NCBI RefSeq assembly: GCF_029428675.1
Contig: NZ_JAJNEL010000001.1
Coordinates: 2,108,001-2,172,000, forward strand
Direction: 5' to 3'
DNA: 64,000 bases
Source: Streptomyces sp. JH14
GTDB taxonomy: Bacteria; Actinomycetota; Actinomycetes; Streptomycetales; Streptomycetaceae
In this document: positions 51,501 to 59,808 of the stretch, piece after piece
How the letters are laid out: every line of letters starts with the position of its first letter
Numbering within the stretch: the first letter of the stretch is position 1
Position numbers and translations under genes: made by a program
The notes under the pieces: generated by a model
What the model saw: the letters and a program-made list of their open reading frames with translations, nothing else
Databases searched by the model: none
What the model was told of the DNA's origin: nothing

Positions 51501-52599
51501 CGGCGAAGACCGGCGCCTGGAAGACGGCCACAGCGGGGCGCGTCGCGCGACGGCCCTTGCGGGCGGGCTCCTCGACCTTTCCGGTGAACTCCGGCCGGCC
51601 TGCGGCGGCGGTGGCCCGGCGGCGCTGACGGCCACGCGGCGCGGCGGTCTCGGCGGTCTCGGCCGCCTCCTCCGGCTCGGCAGCCGGCTCCTCGGCGACA
51701 GCGGCCGGAGTCTCGACCACGGTCTCGGCGGGGGCAACCTCAGCGGCCGGCGGAGCACCCGCCGGAGCGGTCGCCTTGCGGACCGCACGGCGACGGCCGC
51801 GCGGGGCCTCGACCGGCTCGGCGGCCTCGGCCACCGGGGCGGTCTCCACGGTCTCTTCGGTCTCGGGGGTCTCCGTGCCGGCCGACGCGGCCTGCGGCGC
51901 ACCGGCCGGGGCGGATGCGCGGCGGCGGGTACGGGCACGGGGGGCCTCGGCCACGACGGGCTCGGCGACGGCGGCCGGCGCGGGTGCCTCGGTCTCGACG
52001 ACCGGCGTGGCCTCCACGACCTCGACGATCTCGGCGGCCGGCGGAGCACCCGCCGGAGCGGTCGCCTTGCGGGACGCCCGGCGACGCCCACGCGGCGCCT
52101 CAGCGGCCTCAGTGGTCTCAGCGGCCTCGACGACCTCGGCGGTCTCAGCGGCCTCGGCGGTCTCAGCCGCCTCCTCGGCCTTCGGTGCAGCTGCCGGAGC
52201 GGTCGCCTTACGGGTCGCCCGGCGACGCCCGCGCGGCGCCTCGGCGACTTCCGCCTCAGCGGTCTCGACGGACTCGGCGGCCGGGGCGGGCTCTGCGGGC
52301 GCAGCGCTCACAGCGGTCTCGGCGGCCTGCGGCTCACCTGCGGGGGCGGTCGCCTTGCGGACCGCGCGGCGGCGGGTACGCGCCGGCGGCGCGGCCTCCG
52401 CCTCTTCGGTGGTGGTGTCGGACACTCCGGCGTCAACGGCCGGTATGGCCGGCGCGGCAGCCTCCGCGCCGGCGGCGCCCGACGGCGGTCCGGCGGGGCG
52501 GGACGCCGCGCGGCGCCTGCGGCGCGGCGGCAGCTTGTCGCCAGGTGTGTTGTTGTCTTCGGCGTTCCCGGTCGTGCCGGGCTCGGTCGGTTCGAGCAT
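48589..52599 (-). CDS. rne: Ribonuclease E/G with long repetitive N- and C-terminal extensions
   Basis: 1336 residues from ATG 52599. The catalytic core is in the middle (about 627-1045): S1 domain after RVMIVRQNGDRTQIG, metal-binding aspartates in VVVDVNTGKFTG and VVIDFIDM, and the Zn-link cysteines in ETCVHCNGRG (C1033, C1036). Residues 1-600 and 1050-1280 are Ala/Glu/Pro-rich with more than ten copies of an RRATRKATAPAG-type unit. The last 55 residues are a Lys/Ala histone-H1-like tail (KKATAKKAATKKTAAKK). A central core with flanking scaffolds is the known actinobacterial RNase E layout; the extensions probably bind RNA and partners. Acts in mRNA decay and rRNA processing. Confidence 0.95.
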   Translation of the reverse strand: MLEPTEPGTTGNAEDNNTPGDKLPPRRRRRAASRPAGPPSGAAGAEAAAPAIPAVDAGVSDTTTEEAEAAPPARTRRRAVRKATAPAGEPQAAETAVSAAPAEPAPAAESVETAEAEVAEAPRGRRRATRKATAPAAAPKAEEAAETAEAAETAEVVEAAETTEAAEAPRGRRRASRKATAPAGAPPAAEIVEVVEATPVVETEAPAPAAVAEPVVAEAPRARTRRRASAPAGAPQAASAGTETPETEETVETAPVAEAAEPVEAPRGRRRAVRKATAPAGAPPAAEVAPAETVVETPAAVAEEPAAEPEEAAETAETAAPRGRQRRRATAAAGRPEFTGKVEEPARKGRRATRPAVAVFQAPVFAEPMFQTPETAAAAAAAAGPASRHAEAEAEEEIETVEETAAAEEAAPVAEAAPQTGTRRRRRRRGEAAETEPAAERTAAPAAPAEEPVEEEYEAESEAEHEGEETDEYGDRPSRRRRRGGRRRRRGDAAEADETAEQHADEHAADTSEDERERLQEAEEEEEEDHEASVSGSSSSRRRRRRRRRSGDAAIEAEAGTDDPERTVVKVREPRKKEAEREPGTGFDEVQSIKGSTRMEAKKQRRREGREQGRRRVPIITEAEFLARREAVERVMIVRQNGDRTQIGVLEDNVLVEHYVNKEQATSYVGNVYLGKVQNVLPSMEAAFVDIGKGRNAVLYAGEVNFEALGMAHGPRRIETALKSGQSVLVQVTKDPIGHKGARLTSQVSLPGRYLVYVPEGSMTGISRKLPDTERARLKTILKKIVPEDAGVIVRTAAEGASEDELRRDVERLQQQWEDIQKKSKSSGSSNAPTLLYGEPDMTVRVVRDIFNEDFSKVIVSGDDAWETIHGYVAHVAPDLTDRLSRWTSEVDVFATYRIDEQLMKALDRKVWLPSGGSLVIDKTEAMVVVDVNTGKFTGQGGNLEETVTRNNLEAAEEIVRQLRLRDLGGIVVIDFIDMVLESNRDLVLRRLLECLGRDRTKHQVAEVTSLGLVQMTRKRVGQGLLESFSETCVHCNGRGVIVHMEQPTAVGGGGNGKRAKKRGRGGVGEQPEHLVEHEHETVEAEVETEAEVAAEVAAPVALPEPEFVPDEELYSSPAEAEAAATRGRGRRRATRKVSAPAGAPKAAPAEEPVAEPVVEPEPVEAPVAEAPQGRTRRRATRKATAPAGSPAPAEQAEPVAAPVVETPVVEAPVAEAPVVEAPQAEPAPEEVAAPAAPPRARRRVTRKVTAPAGPPAGTDGAEIVVVTGSADTTAVAAEAPESAEAEAPAKKAARKTAKKATAKKAATKKTAAKKTVAKKTTAKKAAAKKTAAAEQ

Positions 52600-52831
52600 G
52601 CGGGCGGTTCTCCCGTCACGCTCCCGGGCGCCACACCTGATTCCGGTCCGGCACGGTCCGCATGCGAAACGCGGTACCGCCGTCCGGGGCGCGGGCGCCG
52701 CACGGGAGCTGAATGTCTGGCTCGCCGGTTCCCTACGCGATGTACGTACGGCCTGGCGAAAGTCTTATGGGTCAGCGCGCTGCCCGGCCCAGGTGGCTCC
52801 CGAGTCCGAGGACTGCGCTACAACGACCGCC

Positions 52832-53656
52832 TTACGCGGAACCTGCACCTTCCGGCGCCGTCGCGACGGCGGTCCCGGTGGCCGTGGGTGACACGGCAGG
52901 GGCTGCCTCGCGGTCGGGCGCGAGCGGGTCGGTCACCGTGCCGGACTCCTCGTCGAAGAGCCCCTGCGCCAGCCTGGTCACCGCTGCGGGGACCGGCGGC
53001 GCCAGGTCGGCCACAACGCGGAGACCGGACAGGACGTCGTCAGGTCGCACGGCAGGTGTCACGTGCCGAACAACCAGCCGCAGTATCGCACAGGGCTTGT
53101 CCCCGGGCCTATCAGCCTGAGGATCCACAGCTTCCAGACCGGCCACCGCGGCGCGGGCGTCGAACGTCCGCATGCCGTTCTTCGTACGGCGCTGAACCTC
53201 GACGGTCTCGGCGCCCAGGAACGCGGCGACGGCCTTCTCAGCGTCCTCGAACGGGACCCCGTCGAGCCTCAACTCCCAGACGGAGGCGGTCAGCCGCTCG
53301 GCGAGACCCGAGGTGCGGGCCTCCACGGCGTCGGTGATGTCCAGGCCGGCCGGGAGCGACTCGTCGAGCAGCACCCGGAGTGTGCCGGGGTCCCGCCGCT
53401 CGGTGAGCGCGATCTCCAGGAACTCGGCCTCGCTGCCGGTGCCGGTGGGTGCGGCATTGGCGTACGACACCTTGGGGTGCGGGGTGAAGCCCGCCGAGTA
53501 GGCCATGGGCACCTCGGCGCGCCGCAGCGCCCGCTCGAACGCACGCTGGAAGTCGCGGTGACTGGTGAACCGGAGGCGGCCGCGCTTCGTGTAGCGCAGT
53601 CGGATGCGCTGCACTGCCGGTGCGGGCGGCGGGCCTTCGGGCTGTCGCTTGCCCAG
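52832..53656 (-). CDS. TIGR03936-like radical-SAM-associated protein (DUF2344)
   Basis: 274 residues if started at CTG 53656 (LGKRQPEGPPPAPAVQRIRL). That start has GAGGAG at good spacing, while the GTG at 53614 has no ribosome site. Motifs IRLRYTKRGRLRFTSHRDFQRAFERALRRA and PMAYSAGFTPHPKVSYANA are characteristic of TIGR03936, which usually sits beside, or fused to, the TIGR03960 radical SAM protein and near RNase E/G. Here the pair is split by the repeat membrane protein. Function unknown; an RNA- or ribosome-linked modification role has been suspected from neighbourhood. Confidence 0.85.
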   Translation of the reverse strand: MGKRQPEGPPPAPAVQRIRLRYTKRGRLRFTSHRDFQRAFERALRRAEVPMAYSAGFTPHPKVSYANAAPTGTGSEAEFLEIALTERRDPGTLRVLLDESLPAGLDITDAVEARTSGLAERLTASVWELRLDGVPFEDAEKAVAAFLGAETVEVQRRTKNGMRTFDARAAVAGLEAVDPQADRPGDKPCAILRLVVRHVTPAVRPDDVLSGLRVVADLAPPVPAAVTRLAQGLFDEESGTVTDPLAPDREAAPAVSPTATGTAVATAPEGAGSA

Positions 53657-53737
53657 TGGTTCTTCTCCTCGGTGCGGGGCGGACGCGGTGGCGCGCCGCC
53701 CTCGAAATGCGGGTGTCCCGGGGGTGTCCGGTCCGGC

Positions 53738-54967
53738 TCACCCCTGCTTTCGCAGGGAGATCTCTGGTTCGGGCGCCGCGCTGGGCACAGTCGTTGTACT
53801 ACCCAGAGTACGCGCAAGGGAGCCGACCGGTTCCCGGGGCTCGGGGAGCGGACCCCCGCCGACCAGTGCCCGCCATGCGTCGCGGCGGGCCTGGCGCACG
53901 GTCTCGCGGGCGGTGCGCAGGGCGCCGCGGGCCGCGCGTCCCGCCTCGGCGGCGGCGCGCCTGGCGGGGGCCCAGACCGCATCGCGTACGAAATGTCCGA
54001 CGGGTGTGCACACCGTGCGATAGGTCCAGGCCGCCGGAGCACCGACGAGATACCACGCTAGCCGGGCGAGGGCGCGGCCGACCGCCCGCGAGACGAATCC
54101 GGCGATGCGCCAGGCGACAACGATCGCGGCGGCGATCTCCCGGCCGGCCGGGACGAGGACCCGCCGCCGGATCCACCCCGCAGGGATGACGAGCACCGTC
54201 ATGACCACCCGCGCGACGGCTGCGCCCAGCCCCCGGGCCACCGCGACGACACCGTTCGCCACCACGCCGGCCAGCCATGCGATGCCGTGGCCGAACGGGG
54301 TGAGCAGTGCCCGGTACGTCCAGGCCAGCGGCGCGACGATCAGGTTCTTCGCGAGCCAGGCGAGGGCGAGCGCGAGCGGCACCAGGACGTAACGCCATAC
54401 GCCGACCACCGGCCACACGAGGAGAGCGGTGAGCACCCGGCCGATCGCGGCGGCGAGGCCCCGCCCGGCCGGTGCGAGCAGCTCGCGGTACACCCACCGC
54501 AGCCCATGCCCGATCGGGGTGAGCACCGACACGTACAGCCAGGCCATCGGCGCCACGATCCCGTGGCGGACCACGGGCACGACCACATACCGCCACAGCG
54601 CCACCCACGGCCGCACGAAGAGGGCCGCCCCCAGCCACAGCAGCCCCCGGCCGGCCACGGCGGCCACCCATCGCAGTGCGTGGCCGAACGGGGTGAGCAC
54701 TGACGCGTACAGGCGGACCAGCGGGATCACGACGAGCACGCGGCCCAGCCAGGACAGGGCCCGCCCCAGGGGGCGCAGCAGCACCCGGTCGGCCGCGCGG
54801 GCGGTGGCGACGAGGGCGTCCCAGACCATCCGTACGGGCAGGACGATCACGAGCACCACGATCCGTACCGGAATCCTGACGAGCGTGGTCAGACAGCCTT
54901 CGCCGGACCCGTAGGGCACGGGCGCCTGCTGGTTGCCGTACGGGCGGGGCTGCTTCTCCTGGTCCAT
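53738..54967 (-). CDS. Repeat-containing membrane-associated protein, unknown
   Basis: 409 residues from ATG 54967. Rich in Val/Leu/Ala/Trp/Arg, with four copies of an approximately 10-residue unit [LT]Y-x-x-[VL]-[LC]-T-P-x-G-H (LYASVLTPFGH, LYVSVLTPIGH, TYRALLTPFGH, TYRTVCTPVGH) spaced 58, 73 and 98 residues apart. Each is followed by amphipathic or hydrophobic helices with RPWVALWRYVVVP-like motifs, and the last three are preceded by AP-x-AW. Arginines are spread through the hydrophobic stretches, so helices lying on the membrane surface or in a bundle are as likely as true transmembrane spans. The tail is disordered. Not recognised. It lies between the two radical-SAM-system genes. Confidence 0.75.
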   Translation of the reverse strand: MDQEKQPRPYGNQQAPVPYGSGEGCLTTLVRIPVRIVVLVIVLPVRMVWDALVATARAADRVLLRPLGRALSWLGRVLVVIPLVRLYASVLTPFGHALRWVAAVAGRGLLWLGAALFVRPWVALWRYVVVPVVRHGIVAPMAWLYVSVLTPIGHGLRWVYRELLAPAGRGLAAAIGRVLTALLVWPVVGVWRYVLVPLALALAWLAKNLIVAPLAWTYRALLTPFGHGIAWLAGVVANGVVAVARGLGAAVARVVMTVLVIPAGWIRRRVLVPAGREIAAAIVVAWRIAGFVSRAVGRALARLAWYLVGAPAAWTYRTVCTPVGHFVRDAVWAPARRAAAEAGRAARGALRTARETVRQARRDAWRALVGGGPLPEPREPVGSLARTLGSTTTVPSAAPEPEISLRKQG

Positions 54968-54980
54968 GCCGGACAGGACG

Positions 54981-55018
54981 CGAAGACCCGGCCCAGGGTT
55001 TCCCGGGCCGGGTCTTCG
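54981..55018 (-). terminator. Terminator after radical SAM gene
   Basis: 14-bp perfect stem (54981-54994 with 55005-55018), 35 bp after the stop at 55054, so the repeat protein probably has its own promoter. Confidence 0.75.
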
Positions 55019-55053
55019 TCATCGAGCTGTCACCCGAACGGTGACGTCCGGCG

Positions 55054-56979
55054 TTACTTCACGACCGACAGCGGAAGCAGCTTCTTTCCGGTCGGGCCGA
55101 TCTGGATGCTCGTGTCCATCTGAGGACACACACCGCAGTCGAAGCACGGGGTCCAGCGGCAGTCCTCGACCTCGGTCTCGTCGAGCGAGTCCTGCCAGTC
55201 CTCCCAGAGCCAGTCCTTGTCGAGACCGGAGTCCAGGTGGTCCCAGGGCAGGACCTCCTCGTACGTGCGCTCACGGGTGGTGTACCAGTCGACGTCCACG
55301 CCGAACCCGGGGAGCGTCTTCTCGGCGCAGGCCATCCAGCGGTCGTACGAGAAGTGCTCGCGCCAGCCGTCGAAGCGGCCGCCGGCCTCGTAGACGGCAC
55401 GGATGACGGAGCCGACACGGCGGTCGCCGCGCGAGAGCAGGCCCTCGACGATGCCGGGCTTGCCGTCGTGGTAGCGGAAGCCGATCGAGCGGCCGTACTT
55501 CTTGTCGCCGCGGATCTTGTCGCGCAGCTTCTCCAGGCGCGCGTCGGTCTCCTCGGCGCTGAGCTGCGGGGCCCACTGGAACGGCGTGTGCGGCTTGGGT
55601 ACGAAGCCGCCGATGGAGACGGTGCAGCGGATGTCGTTCTGCCCGGAGACCTCGCGGCCCTTGGCGATCACGTTGACCGCCATGTCACCGATCTGGAGGA
55701 CGTCCTCGTCGGTCTCGGTGGGCAGGCCGCACATGAAGTAGAGCTTCACCTGGCGCCAGCCGTTGCCGTACGCGGTGGCGACGGTCCGGATGAGGTCCTC
55801 TTCCGAGACCATCTTGTTGATGACCTTGCGCATGCGCTCGGAGCCGCCCTCGGGGGCGAAGGTGAGGCCCGAACGGCGGCCGTTGCGGGTCAGCTCGTTG
55901 GCCAGGTCGACGTTGAACGCGTCGACGCGGGTCGAGGGCAGAGAGAGGCCGATCTTGTCCTCGGTGTACCGGTCGGCGAGGCCCTTGGCGATCTCGCCGA
56001 TCTCGGTGTGGTCCGCGGAGGACAGGGACAGCAGGCCGACCTCCTCGAAGCCCGTCGCCTTGAGACCCTTCTCGACCATGTCGCCGATGCCGGTGATGCT
56101 TCGCTCCCGCACGGGGCGCGTGATCATGCCGGCCTGGCAGAAACGGCAGCCGCGGGTGCAGCCGCGGAAGATCTCGACGGACATCCGCTCGTGGACGGTC
56201 TCCGCGAGGGGGACGAGGGGCTGCTTCGGGTACGGCCACTCGTCGAGGTCCATGACGGTGTGCTTGGAGACCCGCCACGGCACGCCCGACTTGTTGGGTA
56301 CGACGCGGCTGATGCGGCCGTCGGGGAGGTACTCGACGTCGTAGAACCGCGGTACGTAGACGCCACCGGTCTTCGCGAGGCGGAAGAGCACCTCCTCGCG
56401 CCCGCCGGGGCGGCCCTCGGCCTTCCAGGCGCGGATGATCTCGGTGATCTCCAGGACCGCCTGCTCGCCGTCGCCGATGACCGCGCAGTCGATGAACTCC
56501 GCGATCGGCTCGGGGTTGAACGCGGCGTGCCCGCCGGCGAGGACGATCGGGTCGTCGAGGCCGCGGTCCCGCGCGTCGAGCGGGATGCCCGCGAGGTCCA
56601 GGGCGGTGAGCATGTTCGTGTAGCCGAGCTCGGTGGAGAAGCTCAGCCCGAAGACGTCGAACGCCTTCACCGGGCGGTGGCTGTCCACGGTGAACTGCGG
56701 GACCCGGTGCTCGCGCATCAGCTCCTCGAGGTCCGGCCAGACGCTGTAGGTGCGCTCGGCCATGACGCCGTCGCGCTCGTTGAGTACCTCGTAGAGGATC
56801 ATGACGCCCTGGTTGGGCAGTCCGACCTCGTACGCGTCCGGGTACATCAGCGCCCAGCGGACGTCGCACTCGTCCCACGGCTTGACGGTGGAGTTCAGTT
56901 CACCGCCGACGTACTGGATGGGCTTCTGCACATGCGGGAGCAGAGCTTCGAGCTGTGGGAAGACCGATTCGACAGACAT
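55054..56979 (-). CDS. TIGR03960-like B12-binding-type radical SAM protein
   Basis: 641 residues from ATG 56979 (MSVESVFPQLEALLPH). N-terminal B12-binding-like domain (RWALMYPDAYEVGLPNQG, LAGGHAAFNPEP, VIGDGEQAVLE), then a radical SAM core with the RGCTRGCRFCQAG cluster motif (about residue 273 onward) and TFAPEGGSERMRKVINK, ending with a CFDCGVCPQ cysteine motif near the C-terminus. Partner of the TIGR03936-like protein. Substrate not known. 50 bp downstream of the CYTH-CHAD gene. Confidence 0.9.
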   Translation of the reverse strand: MSVESVFPQLEALLPHVQKPIQYVGGELNSTVKPWDECDVRWALMYPDAYEVGLPNQGVMILYEVLNERDGVMAERTYSVWPDLEELMREHRVPQFTVDSHRPVKAFDVFGLSFSTELGYTNMLTALDLAGIPLDARDRGLDDPIVLAGGHAAFNPEPIAEFIDCAVIGDGEQAVLEITEIIRAWKAEGRPGGREEVLFRLAKTGGVYVPRFYDVEYLPDGRISRVVPNKSGVPWRVSKHTVMDLDEWPYPKQPLVPLAETVHERMSVEIFRGCTRGCRFCQAGMITRPVRERSITGIGDMVEKGLKATGFEEVGLLSLSSADHTEIGEIAKGLADRYTEDKIGLSLPSTRVDAFNVDLANELTRNGRRSGLTFAPEGGSERMRKVINKMVSEEDLIRTVATAYGNGWRQVKLYFMCGLPTETDEDVLQIGDMAVNVIAKGREVSGQNDIRCTVSIGGFVPKPHTPFQWAPQLSAEETDARLEKLRDKIRGDKKYGRSIGFRYHDGKPGIVEGLLSRGDRRVGSVIRAVYEAGGRFDGWREHFSYDRWMACAEKTLPGFGVDVDWYTTRERTYEEVLPWDHLDSGLDKDWLWEDWQDSLDETEVEDCRWTPCFDCGVCPQMDTSIQIGPTGKKLLPLSVVK

Positions 56980-57029
56980 CGCGAACTTTCGAGAGCCGAC
57001 AGGGGTGACCATCCAGCGTACCCCGGCGC

Positions 57030-58556
57030 TCAGCCTTCCAGCGCCGCTCGCAATTTCGGCCGGGACGCCCGCGCCCACACCGCGGGCAGCTCCTGTTCGC
57101 GAGCCGCCGCGGCGGCTTCCTCGTGCCCGTACAGCAGTCCCCAGGTGAACGCGGACTCCCCTGCGGCGTGCGCCTGGGCGGCCAGGGTGCGCAGGGTCTC
57201 ACGGGCGACGACGCTGTCCTGGTGGTCGCCGAGGACGGACTGTACGGCCTTCATCCGGCGGGCGAACTTCTTGGCGGCGCCGCCCAGCGCGGGGGTGGCC
57301 GCCTCCCCCGCGTACCGGGCGCGCTTGGCCGCCTTGCGGGCCTCGTGCAGGGCGAGGTCGCGCTCGTGACCGGGCCGCAGTTCCAGGGCGTGACCGATGC
57401 GGGTGGCGAGGCGCGCGTAGTCCTTGAGCACGGCGCGGGGCAGCGCGTCGTGGGGGGTCCTGGCCGCGGCGGGCAGCAGCGGCGGGGCAGCCATGAGTAT
57501 GTCGAGGCTCTCCAGCAGCGCCAGGTAGCGCTTCCCGTCGAGTACGCCGACGGTCCGATGCCGGGAGCCGGACCGGTGGGCCGCGGACCAGATCCGGAGC
57601 CGGGCGCGGACCGGGCCGAGGACCAGGGTGCGGGACAGGTCGGCGATCCGGCCGCGCAGGCGCTCGTCGAGGACCTCCTGGTCGCGGTCGATGCCGAGCT
57701 CGGCCGCCAGCCATTTCAGCTCGTCGCCGAGCGGGTCGGTGACGGTCCGGTCGAGGATCTTGCGGTACGTCCTGAAGGCGCTGCGCAGTCTGCGGGTGGC
57801 GACCCGCATCTGGTGTACGGAGTCGGGGAGGCCGCGGCGCACGGCGGGGTCGAGGGCGACGATGGCGGTGATCTGGTCGCGTGCGTAGGCCATGACGTGG
57901 TCGCCGGCCGTCCGGGGCGGGGGTGTGGCCCCCTTCTTCCTGGAGCGTTCTTCCTTCGGGGCGGTCTCGGCAAGGGCACGGGCCAGTTTGGACGCGGATG
58001 CGGACGGGCGTACGCCTGCTTTGCGCAGTCGTCGTTCGACGGAGTCGAGGAAGGCGGGGTCGCCGTCGTCGGCGAGCTCGACCTCGATCTCGGTCCAGGC
58101 GGCCGTGGAGCTGCCGCCGGTGAGCCGTTCGGCCCGGACGTCGTCGACGCTGAGTTCGGCCAGCAGGGCGCCGTGGGAGTCGAGCAGGTGGTGGACGTCC
58201 CGGGCGGAGCGCAGCCGGACGACGGGGACGAGCTCCGTCTCGCGGACCCGGGAGCGCAGGAGCGCGGCGAGGCCGGGCGGCAGGGTGTCGGAGAGGGGGG
58301 CCTGGATCTCGTCGCGGATGCCGGTGGCGACGGGGAACTTGAGATGCCAGCCCGCGTCGTCGCCGCCGGTGCGGCGGCGCAGGGTGAGGGAGTCGGCGGC
58401 GAGCCGCTGGTCCTCGGTGTCGTAGTAGACGGCGTCGAGTTCCATGACGCCGCGGTGGTCCACGGCCGCGACCCCGGCCACCCGGGTGAGGTCGGGGAGC
58501 CGGGTGTCGACGGTGGCTTCGTACTTTCGCTCGATCTCGCGCTTCGAGTCCGCCAT
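57030..58556 (-). CDS. CYTH and CHAD domain protein
   Basis: 508 residues from ATG 58556. N-terminal CYTH/triphosphate-tunnel domain (EREIERKY-type EIERKYEATV, YYDTEDQRLAADSLTLRRR, WHLKFPV, ElEVEL-type EIEVELADD; about 1-205), a Ser/Pro linker, and an alpha-helical CHAD domain (about 215-500) with paired histidine/basic motifs VHQMRVATRRLRSAFRTY and LHEARKAAKRARYAGE. CHAD domains bind polyphosphate; CYTH proteins act on triphosphates. A role in polyphosphate metabolism is likely. It lies between rodA and the radical SAM gene. Confidence 0.9.
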   Translation of the reverse strand: MADSKREIERKYEATVDTRLPDLTRVAGVAAVDHRGVMELDAVYYDTEDQRLAADSLTLRRRTGGDDAGWHLKFPVATGIRDEIQAPLSDTLPPGLAALLRSRVRETELVPVVRLRSARDVHHLLDSHGALLAELSVDDVRAERLTGGSSTAAWTEIEVELADDGDPAFLDSVERRLRKAGVRPSASASKLARALAETAPKEERSRKKGATPPPRTAGDHVMAYARDQITAIVALDPAVRRGLPDSVHQMRVATRRLRSAFRTYRKILDRTVTDPLGDELKWLAAELGIDRDQEVLDERLRGRIADLSRTLVLGPVRARLRIWSAAHRSGSRHRTVGVLDGKRYLALLESLDILMAAPPLLPAAARTPHDALPRAVLKDYARLATRIGHALELRPGHERDLALHEARKAAKRARYAGEAATPALGGAAKKFARRMKAVQSVLGDHQDSVVARETLRTLAAQAHAAGESAFTWGLLYGHEEAAAAAREQELPAVWARASRPKLRAALEG

Positions 58557-58617
58557 ACACCGAATTTAGTCGTGTTCGGCGGCCTCGGGCAGAGGGCCCT
58601 GCGGATACACCGGCCGC

Positions 58618-59808
58618 TCAGGCCGACATCGGCCGCTGCACTCTGATCGACTGGAGCAGTCCGATGGCCACCCAGACGGCGAACATCGAGGACCCTCCGT
58701 ACGACACGAACGGCAGCGGGAGTCCGGCGACCGGCATGATGCCCAGGGTCATGCCGATGTTCTCGAAGGACTGGAAGGCGAACCAGGCAATGATTCCGGC
58801 GGCGACGATCGTGCCGTACAGCTCGGTGGTCTCGCGGGCGATCCGGCAGGCGCGCCACAGGACGACGCCGAGCAGGACGAGGATGAGCCCGGCGCCGAGG
58901 AAGCCGAGTTCCTCACCGGCGACGGTGAAGACGAAGTCGGTCTGCTGCTCGGGGACGAACTGGCCGGTGGTCTGGGTGCCCTGGAAGAGGCCGGTGCCGG
59001 TGAGTCCGCCGGAACCGATGGCGATGCGGGCCTGGTTGGTGTTGTAGCCGACGCCTGCCGGGTCGAGTGCCGGGTTGGCGAAGGCGGCGAAGCGGGCGAT
59101 CTGATACTCGTCGAGCAGGCCGAGCTGCCAGACCGCGACGGCGCCGGCCGCGCCGGCCCCGAGGAGGCCGAAGACCCAGCGGTTCGACGCTCCGGAGGCG
59201 AGGAGTACGCCGAGGACGATCACGGCCATGACCATGACGGAGCCGAGGTCCGGCATTCCCATGACGATGAGCATCGGGAGGAGCGCGAGGCCCAGGGCCT
59301 TGGCGACGGTCCGGTGGTCGGGGTGCAGCTGGTCGCCCGCGTCGACGCGGGCGGCGAGGATCATCGCCATGCCGAGGATGATGGTGATCTTGGTGAATTC
59401 GGACGGCTGCAGGGAGAAGCCGCCGCCGATGATGATCCAGGCATGGGCGCCGTTGACGGTGGCGCCGAGCGGGGTGAGCACCGCGAGGACCAGCAGCACC
59501 GAGAGGCCGTAGAGGATCGGCACGGCTCCGCGCAGGGTGCGGTGGCCGAGCCAGATCGTGCCGACCATCAGGGCGAAGCCGATGCCGGTGTTGAGGGCGT
59601 GCCGCAGGAGGAAGTAGTACGGGTCACCGTGGGTGAGCGCGTCCCGGCCGCGGGTCGCCGAGTAGACCAGGGCGGTGCCGATGAGCGAGAGCGCGATGGC
59701 GGAGCCGAGCAGCGGCCAGTCGAGCCGCCGTACGACGGAGTCACGGGCGGTGAGCTTGCTCCAGACGGAGCGCTCGGGAGCGTATCGCGAGACGGAGAAG
59801 CCGGACAT
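58618..59808 (-). CDS. rodA: RodA/SfR SEDS peptidoglycan polymerase
   Basis: 396 residues from ATG 59808, overlapping the mrdA stop (TGATG). Ten-span SEDS protein: GTALVYSATRG, WIIIGGGFSLQPSEFTKITI (conserved loop and QPSE), PDLGSVMVMAVIVLG, GQFVPEQQTDFVFTVAGEELGFLG (FxxAExxEExG-type loop) and GLPLPFVSYGGSSM. Glycosyltransferase partner of the PBP2 encoded just upstream. In S. coelicolor the mre cluster acts mainly in spore-wall synthesis. Confidence 0.95.
   Translation of the reverse strand: MSGFSVSRYAPERSVWSKLTARDSVVRRLDWPLLGSAIALSLIGTALVYSATRGRDALTHGDPYYFLLRHALNTGIGFALMVGTIWLGHRTLRGAVPILYGLSVLLVLAVLTPLGATVNGAHAWIIIGGGFSLQPSEFTKITIILGMAMILAARVDAGDQLHPDHRTVAKALGLALLPMLIVMGMPDLGSVMVMAVIVLGVLLASGASNRWVFGLLGAGAAGAVAVWQLGLLDEYQIARFAAFANPALDPAGVGYNTNQARIAIGSGGLTGTGLFQGTQTTGQFVPEQQTDFVFTVAGEELGFLGAGLILVLLGVVLWRACRIARETTELYGTIVAAGIIAWFAFQSFENIGMTLGIMPVAGLPLPFVSYGGSSMFAVWVAIGLLQSIRVQRPMSA

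Noticed and set aside
48301..53337. 1678-residue open frame antisense to rne and its neighbours
   Set aside because: Low-complexity Leu/Gly/Arg translation spanning three genes and their intergenic regions; a shadow of rne.
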